Assembly: GCA_016794465.1 (NCBI GenBank)
Contig: JAEUKA010000014.1
Span: 62,001 to 126,000 of the forward strand
DNA length: 64,000 nucleotides
Direction of reading: 5' to 3'
Origin: Myxococcales bacterium
Lineage (GTDB): Bacteria; Myxococcota_A; Polyangia; Palsa-1104; JAEUJZ01
How positions within the stretch are numbered: position 1 is the stretch's first letter; every line of letters begins with the position of its first letter. Of this stretch, positions 6,744 to 15,093 are shown one piece after another. The notes beneath the pieces were generated by a model, which was not told the origin of the DNA, did not search any database, and saw only the letters and a program-made list of their open reading frames with translations. The position numbers and the translations under genes were made by a program.

Positions 6744-8690
6744 CGGAACGTAGTAAATCGGTGAAGCCCACGCCCGCTCCTGAATCGTCTTGGGCGCTTC
6801 CGGATCACTGCAAGGGGCCGGTCGCGAGGCCGCAGGAAGCGCATTGCACAGCTGGGTATTCCACCGGCAGCTCGGGTTTTCAAGGACGCGCACGTAATAA
6901 AAAGCGGGCTGCGACTTGTCAAACTCGGGGTCTGTGAAGGTTCCGCACAGACTGTCTGCACCGTCGCCCACCAGTGCACAGGTCGCAAGATCTACTGTGG
7001 CTCCGTTCTTCCGATTCCCGGCCACATCAAACACCTTGGTCTGCGCACTCCCTGCCACCAAAGTACCTTTGATGATCTGCACCACTTGCAGCGGAGTCCC
7101 AGGCTTTCTGCCATCCCCAGGATCACGGAAAGCCTGCACGACAAAGCGCGGAGCAGACTGGGAACCGGCAGTCAGCGTGCCGCCCATTGGGACTCCCTTT
7201 TGATAGCCTTTCTCGACGAGAGCCGGGTCACTACAGAGATCCGGAGGCAGATCGAAGCCCCCAAAAAAGCGAACCGTGATGCGCGGCCCGCTGGTCCCAA
7301 ATGTCTCTCGTCTCTTCAAGCCATCAAACAGCGCAGGACGCGAGTTCTCTTCCGCCCACACGCCGACCAGTCCCCCCGGAGAAAACTCCATTCCTCCAAT
7401 CGTGAGTCCCCCCGATCCAAGCAGCTTTTCGGGCGTGTCATCATCGAGTCCCCGGTGCCCCATGAAGATGGACTCCTCGACATAGCCCGGACTCCCATTG
7501 TGGGTATCCGTACTCGCAATCAAGCCGAGCTGAATCGGATTCACCCCAATCCGCTGCTGCTCCCGAAGTCCATCAAGCAGCGCAAAGCGAACAAAGTCCC
7601 GTCGAGAAAGGCAGCCGGTGCGGGCCGTCCCCCCCGTTCCAGTTCCTTCGCCACAGTCCGCTACATTTTTGCGCAGCGTCTTTTCAAAACCACAGAACTC
7701 ATCGGGCGCGCCCAGGACTCCGCTGAGTCCATTCCTACACTCCGAGTCACCTTTGTGCTGATAGATCTCGAACACCGGCTCGAAGCTCTGCCTTTGCTGC
7801 GCCAGTCGCTTCTGTTCCTCCAGACTCGCTCCTTCTGGATACTCAATCCGGAACATCTTGCCGTTGCTCTCATTGGAGTTGTGCGGAATCGCCAGCACAT
7901 CACAACCAGTACGCGCCTGCCGACACGCACCGTCGAGCGCCTGCCACAGTCCTTGCGGAGTCGGCTCCTCATAGTGTGTCACCGGCAGCGGCACCCGATC
8001 ACTGCGGAAGATCACATTGCGATGCAGAGTTGAGAGTCCTGGTGCGCCCGAGTACTCATACGCGACAAAGCTGGTAAAGCCGCAGCTTGAGCTCTTGTCA
8101 TACGCACCCTGCGCCGCGGCTTGCAGTCGCTGCCACGTTGCAGACAGAAGCTCTGTACAGCCGCTGCCATCGGGTGGACAGACATCCTCAAAGCGCTGCT
8201 TGTCATCCAGTGCCAGCTTAAAGCCCAGGTTGCTGATCGCCGAACCGCCCCCCTGTCGATAGCGCTGACACGTCGCTGAGCCGTATCCCTTCGCACTGGG
8301 AGTGATGCAGGTCTGGACCTCTCCCAAAAACTCGGAGTGATCAGTCACTGCCGCAAAGTCGAGCGCTCTTCCCAGCCGAACTCTGCGCGTCCCCTCCCCT
8401 TTTCCATCAAGCGGTGGCAGCGCGATCTCTTGTCCGCGCGCAAATCGGTAAGCCTCTTCTGGCGTCACCCGCACATCAAACGCATAGGCATCAAACGATA
8501 AGCCGGTGTGAACATGCAGATCCCCGAAGAACGCCCGCCGCAGCGGACTGTGGGCCGCACAAGGATCGCGAGGTTCAACGTACACCACCGGCGGAAGCTC
8601 GGGCTCGGGCTCTGTGCAAGCCACCTCATTCACAGTTGCAAGAAGTGAAACAGCACGGACTAGAACGTTGCGGACCGTGAAAGTTTTCAT
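6732..8690 (-). CDS. DUF3604-type exported protein (PHP-like metal-site fold)
   Basis: A 652-aa protein with a signal-like N-terminus ending near EVACTEPEPE (possible lipoprotein, imperfect lipobox). It begins its domain with FGDLHVHTGLSFDA, the HxH metal-binding start typical of DUF3604 and PHP-related proteins. Further candidate ligands occur in AAVTDHSEFLG, AIPHNSNESNG and ASTDTHNGSPG. The ATG at 8690 overlaps the stop of the upstream HupE-like gene as ATGA, fixing the start and showing translational coupling. DUF3604 proteins often sit beside HupE and parvulin-like genes in other genomes, as they do here. The function is not established; a periplasmic phosphoesterase-like or metal-linked role is inferred from the motif. 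Confidence 0.88.
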   Translation of the reverse strand: MKTFTVRNVLVRAVSLLATVNEVACTEPEPELPPVVYVEPRDPCAAHSPLRRAFFGDLHVHTGLSFDAYAFDVRVTPEEAYRFARGQEIALPPLDGKGEGTRRVRLGRALDFAAVTDHSEFLGEVQTCITPSAKGYGSATCQRYRQGGGSAISNLGFKLALDDKQRFEDVCPPDGSGCTELLSATWQRLQAAAQGAYDKSSSCGFTSFVAYEYSGAPGLSTLHRNVIFRSDRVPLPVTHYEEPTPQGLWQALDGACRQARTGCDVLAIPHNSNESNGKMFRIEYPEGASLEEQKRLAQQRQSFEPVFEIYQHKGDSECRNGLSGVLGAPDEFCGFEKTLRKNVADCGEGTGTGGTARTGCLSRRDFVRFALLDGLREQQRIGVNPIQLGLIASTDTHNGSPGYVEESIFMGHRGLDDDTPEKLLGSGGLTIGGMEFSPGGLVGVWAEENSRPALFDGLKRRETFGTSGPRITVRFFGGFDLPPDLCSDPALVEKGYQKGVPMGGTLTAGSQSAPRFVVQAFRDPGDGRKPGTPLQVVQIIKGTLVAGSAQTKVFDVAGNRKNGATVDLATCALVGDGADSLCGTFTDPEFDKSQPAFYYVRVLENPSCRWNTQLCNALPAASRPAPCSDPEAPKTIQERAWASPIYYVPSPL

Positions 8691-9682
8691 GTTCGATTCC
8701 CAAGAAGGAGCAGCGCTCGCTCGATCGTCCACGCCATCGCCAGTGAGCCCATCGCATAGCCAAGCAGCGGTCGGTAGCGCGTCCGCATCAGCCAGCGCAG
8801 CGGCAAGAGCAGCAACAGGACAAACAGCAGCTGGCCCAGCTCAACGCCCAGGTTAAAGGACAAAAGCGAGAGCAAAAGCTGTCCCGCCGGCAAGCCGACT
8901 TCCTGCAGTGCCGACGCAAAACCGAGTCCGTGCAGCAGCCCAAACAGACTCGCCATCACAAGCGGCCGTAGGCTCTGACCCGCGTCAACCGGACGCAGCA
9001 GCTCCCGCGCGACAAAGACCACGCTCAGCGCGATCAACGACTCTGATAAGAGTACTTCTGTACGCATAATATTCAGCGTAACCAGCACCAGCGTCAGGCT
9101 ATGTCCGACGGTAAATGCACTCACAGTCAGCAGCAGCGCGCGCAGCGAAGTCGCCAGCGCCACCAGTCCCAGCAGGAACAGCAGGTGGTCGGCCCCTGCC
9201 AGGATGTGCTCTGTGCCAAGCTGAAGGAATCGTCGCATGGTCTGCTGCCAGGGAAGGCGCAGCGGCTGCGACTTGGCGGGAATCAGGAGAGGCTCTGGGT
9301 GGAGCAGCGCAGCCAGCTCTTCCCCGTCGAGAAAGTGGATCACCAGCAGCGTCTCTGTCAGGGTCTTTGCGGTCATACTGCCAGTCCCTGTGGCAGTCAC
9401 CTTGCCAGCCAATTGGATCGAATGTCCGCGCAGTCCTTGGGGGCCGCAGTCCAGCACGCTCTGCTGCCACTCTTGGGTCTGCACCGAAGCCATCACCACC
9501 TGACAGTGTGCAGGATACAGCGGCGGGCTTGCGTCCCCTTCCAGCGGACTCCTTTGCGAGATCCGGAATCGTCCTGGCTGCTCCTCTGTCAGGACCACCA
9601 CCGTCGGAGAAAACACATGGGCCGGCGCAGCGCAGGGGATGAAGAACATCACCGCCAACCCCAGCAGCCACAGCCACTTCAT
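8687..9682 (-). CDS. HupE/UreJ-family membrane protein (putative Ni/Co uptake)
   Basis: A 331-aa protein: signal peptide ending APA before HVFSP, a periplasmic domain of about 130 residues, then five or six transmembrane helices. The membrane part has the HupE-type histidines: GTEHILAGADHLLFLLG, FTVGHSLTLVLV and LFGLLHGLGFASAL. HupE proteins import nickel or cobalt; the transported ion here cannot be read from sequence. The ATG at 9682 overlaps the parvulin-like gene's stop (ATGA), and its own stop overlaps the DUF3604 start in the same way, so three genes form one tightly coupled operon. After signal cleavage the mature protein would start with His, a possible metal ligand. Confidence 0.88.
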   Translation of the reverse strand: MKWLWLLGLAVMFFIPCAAPAHVFSPTVVVLTEEQPGRFRISQRSPLEGDASPPLYPAHCQVVMASVQTQEWQQSVLDCGPQGLRGHSIQLAGKVTATGTGSMTAKTLTETLLVIHFLDGEELAALLHPEPLLIPAKSQPLRLPWQQTMRRFLQLGTEHILAGADHLLFLLGLVALATSLRALLLTVSAFTVGHSLTLVLVTLNIMRTEVLLSESLIALSVVFVARELLRPVDAGQSLRPLVMASLFGLLHGLGFASALQEVGLPAGQLLLSLLSFNLGVELGQLLFVLLLLLPLRWLMRTRYRPLLGYAMGSLAMAWTIERALLLLGNRT

Positions 9683-10572
9683 CGCCCGCCCCCGCCGCCA
9701 TATGTCACCTGATAGTTCTTGCGTAAGGCATCGATCGCTTGGCGGCGCCGCAGCGGTCTTTGCTCTTCTAGGTAGTCGAGTAGGAGTCGCTCGCGAAGCT
9801 CTTCCAGCGACGGAAGCTTCCCATTCTGACGGGCCAAGACTTGGATCAGATGAAAGCCATGGGCAGAGCGGATCGGCGCCGACCACTCCTTCTCTGGGAG
9901 CTGCATCGCCACTGCGGAGAGCTGCGGCGAAAACAGCTGCGACAGCTCACTACTACTATGAAGGGGCAGCACGGAACCGAGCGGATGCGGATCACCAAGC
10001 GACGCGGGATCATGACCGCTACGGACTTGCTCACGGAGTGTCTCTGCGACGGAAAGTGCGTCCTTAGGATGGCGCTCATAGCTGACAAAGATCTGCCGCA
10101 CAGAGGTCCGCGCCGGCAGTGCATATCGCTCTGGATGACGACGGAGCTGCGCGGAGAGTATCTCATCGCTTGGCTGCTCACGCGGCAACAGCGCCTCTGC
10201 GACATACTCCATCTTCTGGATCAGCCGCCTGCGCACAATGATGTCGCCCTCCCCGAGTCGTCGCCGCTCGGCCTCCCGAAACAGCACCTCGCCATCAATG
10301 TAGTCGGCGATCGCGGCCAAGAGCTCCGATTCCGAAGGAGGCCTCCCATCCCGACGGAGTAGCTCGGCCCGCCGTGCCGCCAGCAGTTCCTTTGGCACCG
10401 TGATCTGCAGCGGCGACTCGGGACGAGTTACTACATAGCCGCCGTAGAGCAGACTCCCCAGCAGCGCAAAGTGCAGCAGCGGCTCTGCCCACATCAGCTG
10501 CACCACCCGCCGCAGAGTCTGCTTGATTGAGCTTCCTGCGCTTCTTGAGCTTGCGTTTGGGAGTCTTCCCAT
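9679..10572 (-). CDS. Membrane-anchored parvulin-type peptidyl-prolyl isomerase-like protein
   Basis: A 297-aa protein from the ATG at 10572 (an ATG at 10494 would give 271 aa and a more typical N-terminus, MWAEPLLHFALLG). A single N-terminal membrane anchor is followed by a helical SurA/PpiC-type chaperone region (ADYIDGEVLFREAERRRLGEG) and a PpiC-like domain (residues about 190-270; SVRQIFVSYE, LGSVLPLHS and SAHGFHLIQVL). First gene of the HupE-DUF3604 operon. Such proteins usually help exported proteins fold, so it may serve the HupE or DUF3604 product. It is divergent from the EF-hand protein gene at 10717 with about 145 bases between. Confidence 0.82.
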   Translation of the reverse strand: MGRLPNASSRSAGSSIKQTLRRVVQLMWAEPLLHFALLGSLLYGGYVVTRPESPLQITVPKELLAARRAELLRRDGRPPSESELLAAIADYIDGEVLFREAERRRLGEGDIIVRRRLIQKMEYVAEALLPREQPSDEILSAQLRRHPERYALPARTSVRQIFVSYERHPKDALSVAETLREQVRSGHDPASLGDPHPLGSVLPLHSSSELSQLFSPQLSAVAMQLPEKEWSAPIRSAHGFHLIQVLARQNGKLPSLEELRERLLLDYLEEQRPLRRRQAIDALRKNYQVTYGGGGGR

Positions 10573-10716
10573 CGCCGCGCATCGTTTGCCAAAGCCGTCC
10601 CACACGCAAGCCCCAATCGCAACGTTGGGCATCCAACAGTCGCGAAAAAGCAGCGTCCAAACGAGGCAAAGTGCCGATTGTTGCCGAGGACAAATGGTTC
10701 GTGGTACGTGGCACTG

Positions 10717-11490
10717 ATGCGTCTAATTTGGACTTTTATACTCCTCATATTGTTGTCACTTGAGCCCGGCACGGTGCAAGCGCATCCGCAGTTTGCTCTG
10801 TCAACTGTGAATCGCTACGGACGGCTGGTCCTGCTGCCGCATCGCCTGATCCTCGACTATTCCTTGATGATCGGGGAAGTCCCAGCCCAGGCCCATAAGC
10901 GCGCGGCCGATCGGAATGAAGATGGTCAGCTCGATGAAGCAGAGCAAGCCCAGCTCCGCACGCTGCTACAGCGCACCATCGAGCGCGACGTACACCTTCA
11001 GCTCGACGGAAAACCACTCTCTCTGCGCTGGTCCTGTCAGCCCCTTGCGCTGCGCAGTACGCGGATGGAAGCGGCGCCGTTCGCGCTGGAGATGTCGGCA
11101 GAAGCCGAGCTAGACAACACGCCGCAGCCGCACCAGCTGATCATCGATGATCGCGCCGATCTGCCCCCGGTTGGGGAAGTGGAGCTGCGGGTAGAAGAGA
11201 GTCCATTCCTTAACATCCTGTTGACCCATGCCGGCAGTACAACTGCAAACCAAGACGCTGCGAAGTCCGCTCCAGATCCAGGGATTGGGCCAGCCAGAGT
11301 ACAGCTGCTGTTTCGTCAGTTTGGACCCCCGCGCTCCCTGCTCTCCGATCGCTCGGTAACGATTCATTTTCAGCGACGACAGACAGAGTCCGTACAGCGT
11401 CCAAAGCCCTGGCGCTACCTAGCGATTGTGACTGCGCTGCTCACACTCATCGGTGTCGCGTTTGCGACCCGCAGAATCCTGCAAAAATAG
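10717..11490 (+). CDS. Exported EF-hand protein resembling the extracytoplasmic domain of nickel permeases
   Basis: A 257-aa protein. It has a signal peptide ending VQA before HPQFALSTVNRYGRL, an EF-hand-type loop DRNEDGQLDEAE at about residues 64-75, a beta-rich domain and one C-terminal membrane span (about 236-252) followed by a short basic tail. The mature start (HP..F..VNRY.RL), the two strands after it and the acidic loop match the N-terminal periplasmic domain found fused to RcnA/NicO-type nickel permeases. Here the permease part is missing. With the HupE-like permease encoded divergently, this could be a separate metal-capturing subunit; that is inference. The start gives the signal peptide directly but has no clear ribosome site. 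Confidence 0.68.
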   Translation: MRLIWTFILLILLSLEPGTVQAHPQFALSTVNRYGRLVLLPHRLILDYSLMIGEVPAQAHKRAADRNEDGQLDEAEQAQLRTLLQRTIERDVHLQLDGKPLSLRWSCQPLALRSTRMEAAPFALEMSAEAELDNTPQPHQLIIDDRADLPPVGEVELRVEESPFLNILLTHAGSTTANQDAAKSAPDPGIGPARVQLLFRQFGPPRSLLSDRSVTIHFQRRQTESVQRPKPWRYLAIVTALLTLIGVAFATRRILQK

Positions 11491-11545
11491 TGCGCTGTCT
11501 TGGCAGCAGTCTGCGCTTGAACCATCAGCGATCTGCCGGCGCCGT

Positions 11546-13117
11546 TCAGCGAGTTACGGACAGCAGCAGCGTAAAGGTCGTTCCGCTCGGACTGGTGGTG
11601 TAGGAAACGGCGCCACCGTGCCGCTCTGCGACGGCCCTTACGATCGCAAGTCCAAGTCCGGTGCCACCGCTGTCTCGCTGGGTGGTAAAGAACCGCTGAA
11701 ACAGTCGCGGCTGATTGGCAGGACTGATTCCGGGACCACGATCTTCCACCTCGATCCGGAGTCGCTCTTGCTCTGCAGAGACGCGCACCGACACCGGCTT
11801 CCCTTGGCCATGCCGCACTGCATTTTCGATCAAATTCACCACTGCAGAGCGCAGGTGTTCACCGCTGATCGCAATCCGCGCGGGCGGACTCTGGAATACA
11901 AACTCGATGTCAGGATAGCGATTCCTAAGCGCGGCAAAGAAGTCTGCCAAATCGATGCTCTCCGTCGGCTCCGGAGCATTTTCGATCTGCGCCAGCTGCA
12001 GCAGTCGCATCACCAGTCGCTGCATCCGCGCGGCATCGGCATCAATGTTGTCGGCAAACTGGCGCCGCTGTTCATCGGTCATTCCTTCCCACTGATCACG
12101 CAGCAGCTCGGCCGCTCCGCGAATCGCCGTGATCGGGGTCTTCAGCTCGTGACTGACGTTGGCCGCTAGCTCCGCTGTGTACTCCGCGCGCTCCCGCAGC
12201 TTGCGGGTCATGACCTCCAGCGCACTCCCCAGACTGCGAATCTCACTCGGGGTCCAGGCACTCGCGGGCAGTGGTGGGGCCGAGCCTCCCTGCGCAATGA
12301 TCTGCGCCACCCGCGTGATCGCGCGCAGCGGAGAGACTATCAGTGCAGCAAACACAAAGCTGATCAGGAAGGCCGCCAGCAGCGTCGCAGAGAGCGCAAA
12401 CAGGAGTCCGCGCCGGTTGTGCCACAGGGAAGTCCGCGCATCCAAGCTGGTGCGAGAAGCGCGAACCACCGCCACCACTTGACCTTCCGAAAACAGCGGC
12501 AGCGCAGTAAACAGACGCACCGATCCACGACTCCTAACATCCGACAGAGGCGGCAGTGGCTCGTCGCTGACACGCTCCCGAACCACCGAGGCATAGCGCC
12601 CCCCAAGTGCGCTCACTACCTCTGGCAGATTGTCCATACACAGACCGGACTCTCCACGCGTAGTGGCGACCACACAGCCTTGGGAATCGAGAATCCGCAC
12701 TGCACTTAAGTTGTAGACCTGCATCCGCAGCAGCAGCGGCTCCAGTCGCTTGCCGGCACGCAGCTCGGGCGAGTCCCGCTCCGGAGCGATTCGCAGCGGC
12801 TCGGTCTGGGGAGGCAAGATCCCCCGGCGCAGATTGCTGACAGGCTCGATGGGAATGAACGGCTCCGACTCCTTACCGGGCTGTCGAAAGGGCGGCGTTC
12901 CTAGCTGTGGATCAATGCCGCGCTCGACGAGCCACAGCTCACGCCACATCTCTCCTACGGCGATTGACTGCGCGATCAGCTGCCGCTCAGTCTGCCGCAC
13001 CAGATAGTTTTCATAGATACGAAGTCCGAGCACTGCCAACAACGGAACCAGCAGCACAAAGGCATTTGCGCCCAGTAGCAAGAGGTGAATGCGGAGTCCG
13101 CGACCGCGTACCTTCAC
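11546..13117 (-). CDS. Sensor histidine kinase (CreC-like two-component sensor)
   Basis: A 523-aa transmembrane sensor: first helix at about 10-30, a periplasmic sensing region of about 200 residues, second helix at about 243-267, HAMP linker, H-box NVSHELKTPITAIRGAAE with phospho-acceptor His, N-box LRSAVVNLIENAVRHG, then RGPGISPA, F-box and TGLGLAIV ATP-binding motifs. All core residues are present, so it should be active. Its ATG overlaps the regulator's stop by four bases, so the pair is co-translated. The signal sensed is unknown. The companion CreD-like membrane protein makes the CreBC system the closest comparison, though the genes may simply be PhoR-type. Confidence 0.93.
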   Translation of the reverse strand: MKVRGRGLRIHLLLLGANAFVLLVPLLAVLGLRIYENYLVRQTERQLIAQSIAVGEMWRELWLVERGIDPQLGTPPFRQPGKESEPFIPIEPVSNLRRGILPPQTEPLRIAPERDSPELRAGKRLEPLLLRMQVYNLSAVRILDSQGCVVATTRGESGLCMDNLPEVVSALGGRYASVVRERVSDEPLPPLSDVRSRGSVRLFTALPLFSEGQVVAVVRASRTSLDARTSLWHNRRGLLFALSATLLAAFLISFVFAALIVSPLRAITRVAQIIAQGGSAPPLPASAWTPSEIRSLGSALEVMTRKLRERAEYTAELAANVSHELKTPITAIRGAAELLRDQWEGMTDEQRRQFADNIDADAARMQRLVMRLLQLAQIENAPEPTESIDLADFFAALRNRYPDIEFVFQSPPARIAISGEHLRSAVVNLIENAVRHGQGKPVSVRVSAEQERLRIEVEDRGPGISPANQPRLFQRFFTTQRDSGGTGLGLAIVRAVAERHGGAVSYTTSPSGTTFTLLLSVTR

Positions 13118-13803
13118 AGCTCCTCCTTGAGTCGATAGCCAAGTCCGTAGACTGTCTCGATCGGATCGGCTCCTAATGCGGCGAGCTTTTGACGAATTCT
13201 GCGGACGTGACTATCGACGGTGCGCTCGGTGATGACGTGTCCGTTTCCGTACGCGCGATCGACCAGCTCACCCCGCGAGAAGACGCGCCCCGGAGCCGCC
13301 AGCAGAGACTGCAGCAAGGCAAACTCTGTGACGGTCAGGACGACCTCCTTTCCCATCCACGTACAGCGATGTCGCAGCAGATCCATCTCCAGTGCCCCCC
13401 GCTTCTGGAGCTGTGGCTTGTCCTCTGCGGGGGGTGGTGTAAGCCGCCGGAGCACCGCTTTGACCCGCGCGAGCAGCTCACGCGGACTGAACGGCTTGAC
13501 CAGATAATCGTCGGCACCAAGCTCCAGTCCGAGCACCCGATCCAGCTCTTCATCACGACTGGAGACAAAGATGATGGGAACCCGACTCTTGTGACGAATG
13601 CGACGGCAGACCTCGAGGCCATCGGACTCTGGCATCACGATATCGAGCACAATCAGATCGATCCCCCCAGCATCGAACAGAGTGACTGCTGCGGCGCCAT
13701 CCTTCGCCTCGACGACTTGGTAGCCGCCTTGCTGCAGGGTAAAGCGCATCACATCGCGAATGTGGCCATCGTCATCGACCACCAAGACTCGGCTCATGGG
13801 CAT
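13114..13803 (-). CDS. OmpR/PhoB-family response regulator
   Basis: A 229-aa protein: receiver domain (residues 1-120; acidic DDD at the start, phospho-acceptor Asp in IVLDIVMPESDG, conserved Ser/Thr in FVSSRDEE, Lys in DYLVKPFSPREL), then a winged-helix DNA-binding domain (about 130-226; LTVTEFALLQSLLAAPGRVF, RTVDSHVRRIRQKL, GLGYRLKEEL). The start at 13803 has GGAG six bases upstream, two residues ahead of another Met. It sits three bases after the exported-protein gene and overlaps the kinase gene, third of four genes in this operon. Its targets are unknown; its own operon is the first guess. Confidence 0.94.
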   Translation of the reverse strand: MPMSRVLVVDDDGHIRDVMRFTLQQGGYQVVEAKDGAAAVTLFDAGGIDLIVLDIVMPESDGLEVCRRIRHKSRVPIIFVSSRDEELDRVLGLELGADDYLVKPFSPRELLARVKAVLRRLTPPPAEDKPQLQKRGALEMDLLRHRCTWMGKEVVLTVTEFALLQSLLAAPGRVFSRGELVDRAYGNGHVITERTVDSHVRRIRQKLAALGADPIETVYGLGYRLKEEL

Positions 13804-13806
13804 ACC

Positions 13807-15093
13807 TTACTCCGACCGCAGACCTCTTGGATCAATCGCGGAGTGTTTCTCTGCACCGGCACGATAGTAACTACCGGTCAGATCGACCGTATAGGCAATC
13901 CGCACCGTTGCGGCGCTGGATAGGAGCTGCTGGTGAAGATGGATGCTCTTGCCCGGGGTAGGAATCCGCTGGGTGAACTCTGCTTCGGCTCCAGTCTCGA
14001 CGGTGGCGAGGCTTCCGCCTTCCCATTCATAGTTGAAGACCTGCGGCAGACTCAGTGAGACATACAAGTCATTCACATTCCATGAAGCAGCCGGAAAGCT
14101 GTAGTCGAGGCGACCCGAGAGCGCATAGCCTCCCTGGGCTTCCGTCAACATCAGCTCGACTTTTGCGGACTCATCACCGGCCCGCGCTGGAGTCACCGGA
14201 AGAGACAGAGAGCGCCCAGTCAGCTTGAACGGAACACTGGCTCCGTTGACAAACACCTTCTCTAGCTTGTGGGAAGTGGGAATCGCAAAGTCGATCGTGC
14301 GGGCTCCCTCAAACTGCAGCGCGTAGAGAACCCGAAAGATGCGACGACCTTCCAGAGTCGACACCACCGACGCATGGGCGGTGGTAATCACTGGCTCAAT
14401 CGGAGGCCGCGCCGCCGCCTGTTTGATCACCGCAGCAGCCTTGGGATTGCGATCCCACAGGACCTCGAAGCGGTTGCTCTGCGGATACAGCGTATAGCCA
14501 TCGCCTTCCTCCATCCGATCGGTGTTGGCGAGCGCGAACAGATTCTCATCAAAGCGAAGCTTGAGAACTGCCAGTGCTGCCGACGGATAGATCACCTCTG
14601 CCAGCCGGCGAGAGCCCTTCACTTGCGCGGTGGTTAGGAATCCGAAGTCAAAGGAATAGGAGCCCGGCTTGTCGGTCATAAACACCAGCATTCCATCGAC
14701 CACTGAGAGCACTCCGCTCGGAATCGTAGGCAGCTTGGTGATCCGAATGCTTCCGTCTTTGCGCAGCAGCCGCACAGTGACCCAGCCTTGGGCCTCCAGA
14801 ACCGACAGCTCGACGTGGGCAGAGACATCCACTGCGTTCTCGAGCAGCCGTCCAGCCAGCTCTAGCTTGCTGATGCTGGCGATGACCGGGGGCCGAACAT
14901 CTTTGGGCTCGGCTTTGGCCTGATTCTCTTTGTAAAGTCGCAGGACTTCCGCCAAAGGGAGCGTTGCGCTGGGTGTACTCCCAGCACTGGGAGGAGAGCC
15001 CTCTGCAGCAGCATGCTTGGGCACTCCCACAGCCAAAAGGAGGACGCAGCAGAGCGGTATCAGGAACGACTGACGAAGCACGTTACGCAGCAT
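13807..15093 (-). CDS. Exported protein of unknown function in the two-component operon
   Basis: A 428-aa protein with a clear signal peptide (hydrophobic core, cut near KHAAAEG). The rest is rich in beta-strand-like sequence, with repeated alternation such as RTIDFAIPTSHKLEKVFVNG and SFPAASWNVNDLYVSLSL, and looks like a set of beta-sandwich domains in the periplasm. No catalytic motif is visible and I do not recognise the family. Its ATG overlaps the CreD-like gene's end by 11 bases, and the regulator gene starts three bases after its stop. Its position between the membrane protein and the two-component pair suggests a shared envelope-stress or signal-presenting role. Confidence 0.75.
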   Translation of the reverse strand: MLRNVLRQSFLIPLCCVLLLAVGVPKHAAAEGSPPSAGSTPSATLPLAEVLRLYKENQAKAEPKDVRPPVIASISKLELAGRLLENAVDVSAHVELSVLEAQGWVTVRLLRKDGSIRITKLPTIPSGVLSVVDGMLVFMTDKPGSYSFDFGFLTTAQVKGSRRLAEVIYPSAALAVLKLRFDENLFALANTDRMEEGDGYTLYPQSNRFEVLWDRNPKAAAVIKQAAARPPIEPVITTAHASVVSTLEGRRIFRVLYALQFEGARTIDFAIPTSHKLEKVFVNGASVPFKLTGRSLSLPVTPARAGDESAKVELMLTEAQGGYALSGRLDYSFPAASWNVNDLYVSLSLPQVFNYEWEGGSLATVETGAEAEFTQRIPTPGKSIHLHQQLLSSAATVRIAYTVDLTGSYYRAGAEKHSAIDPRGLRSE

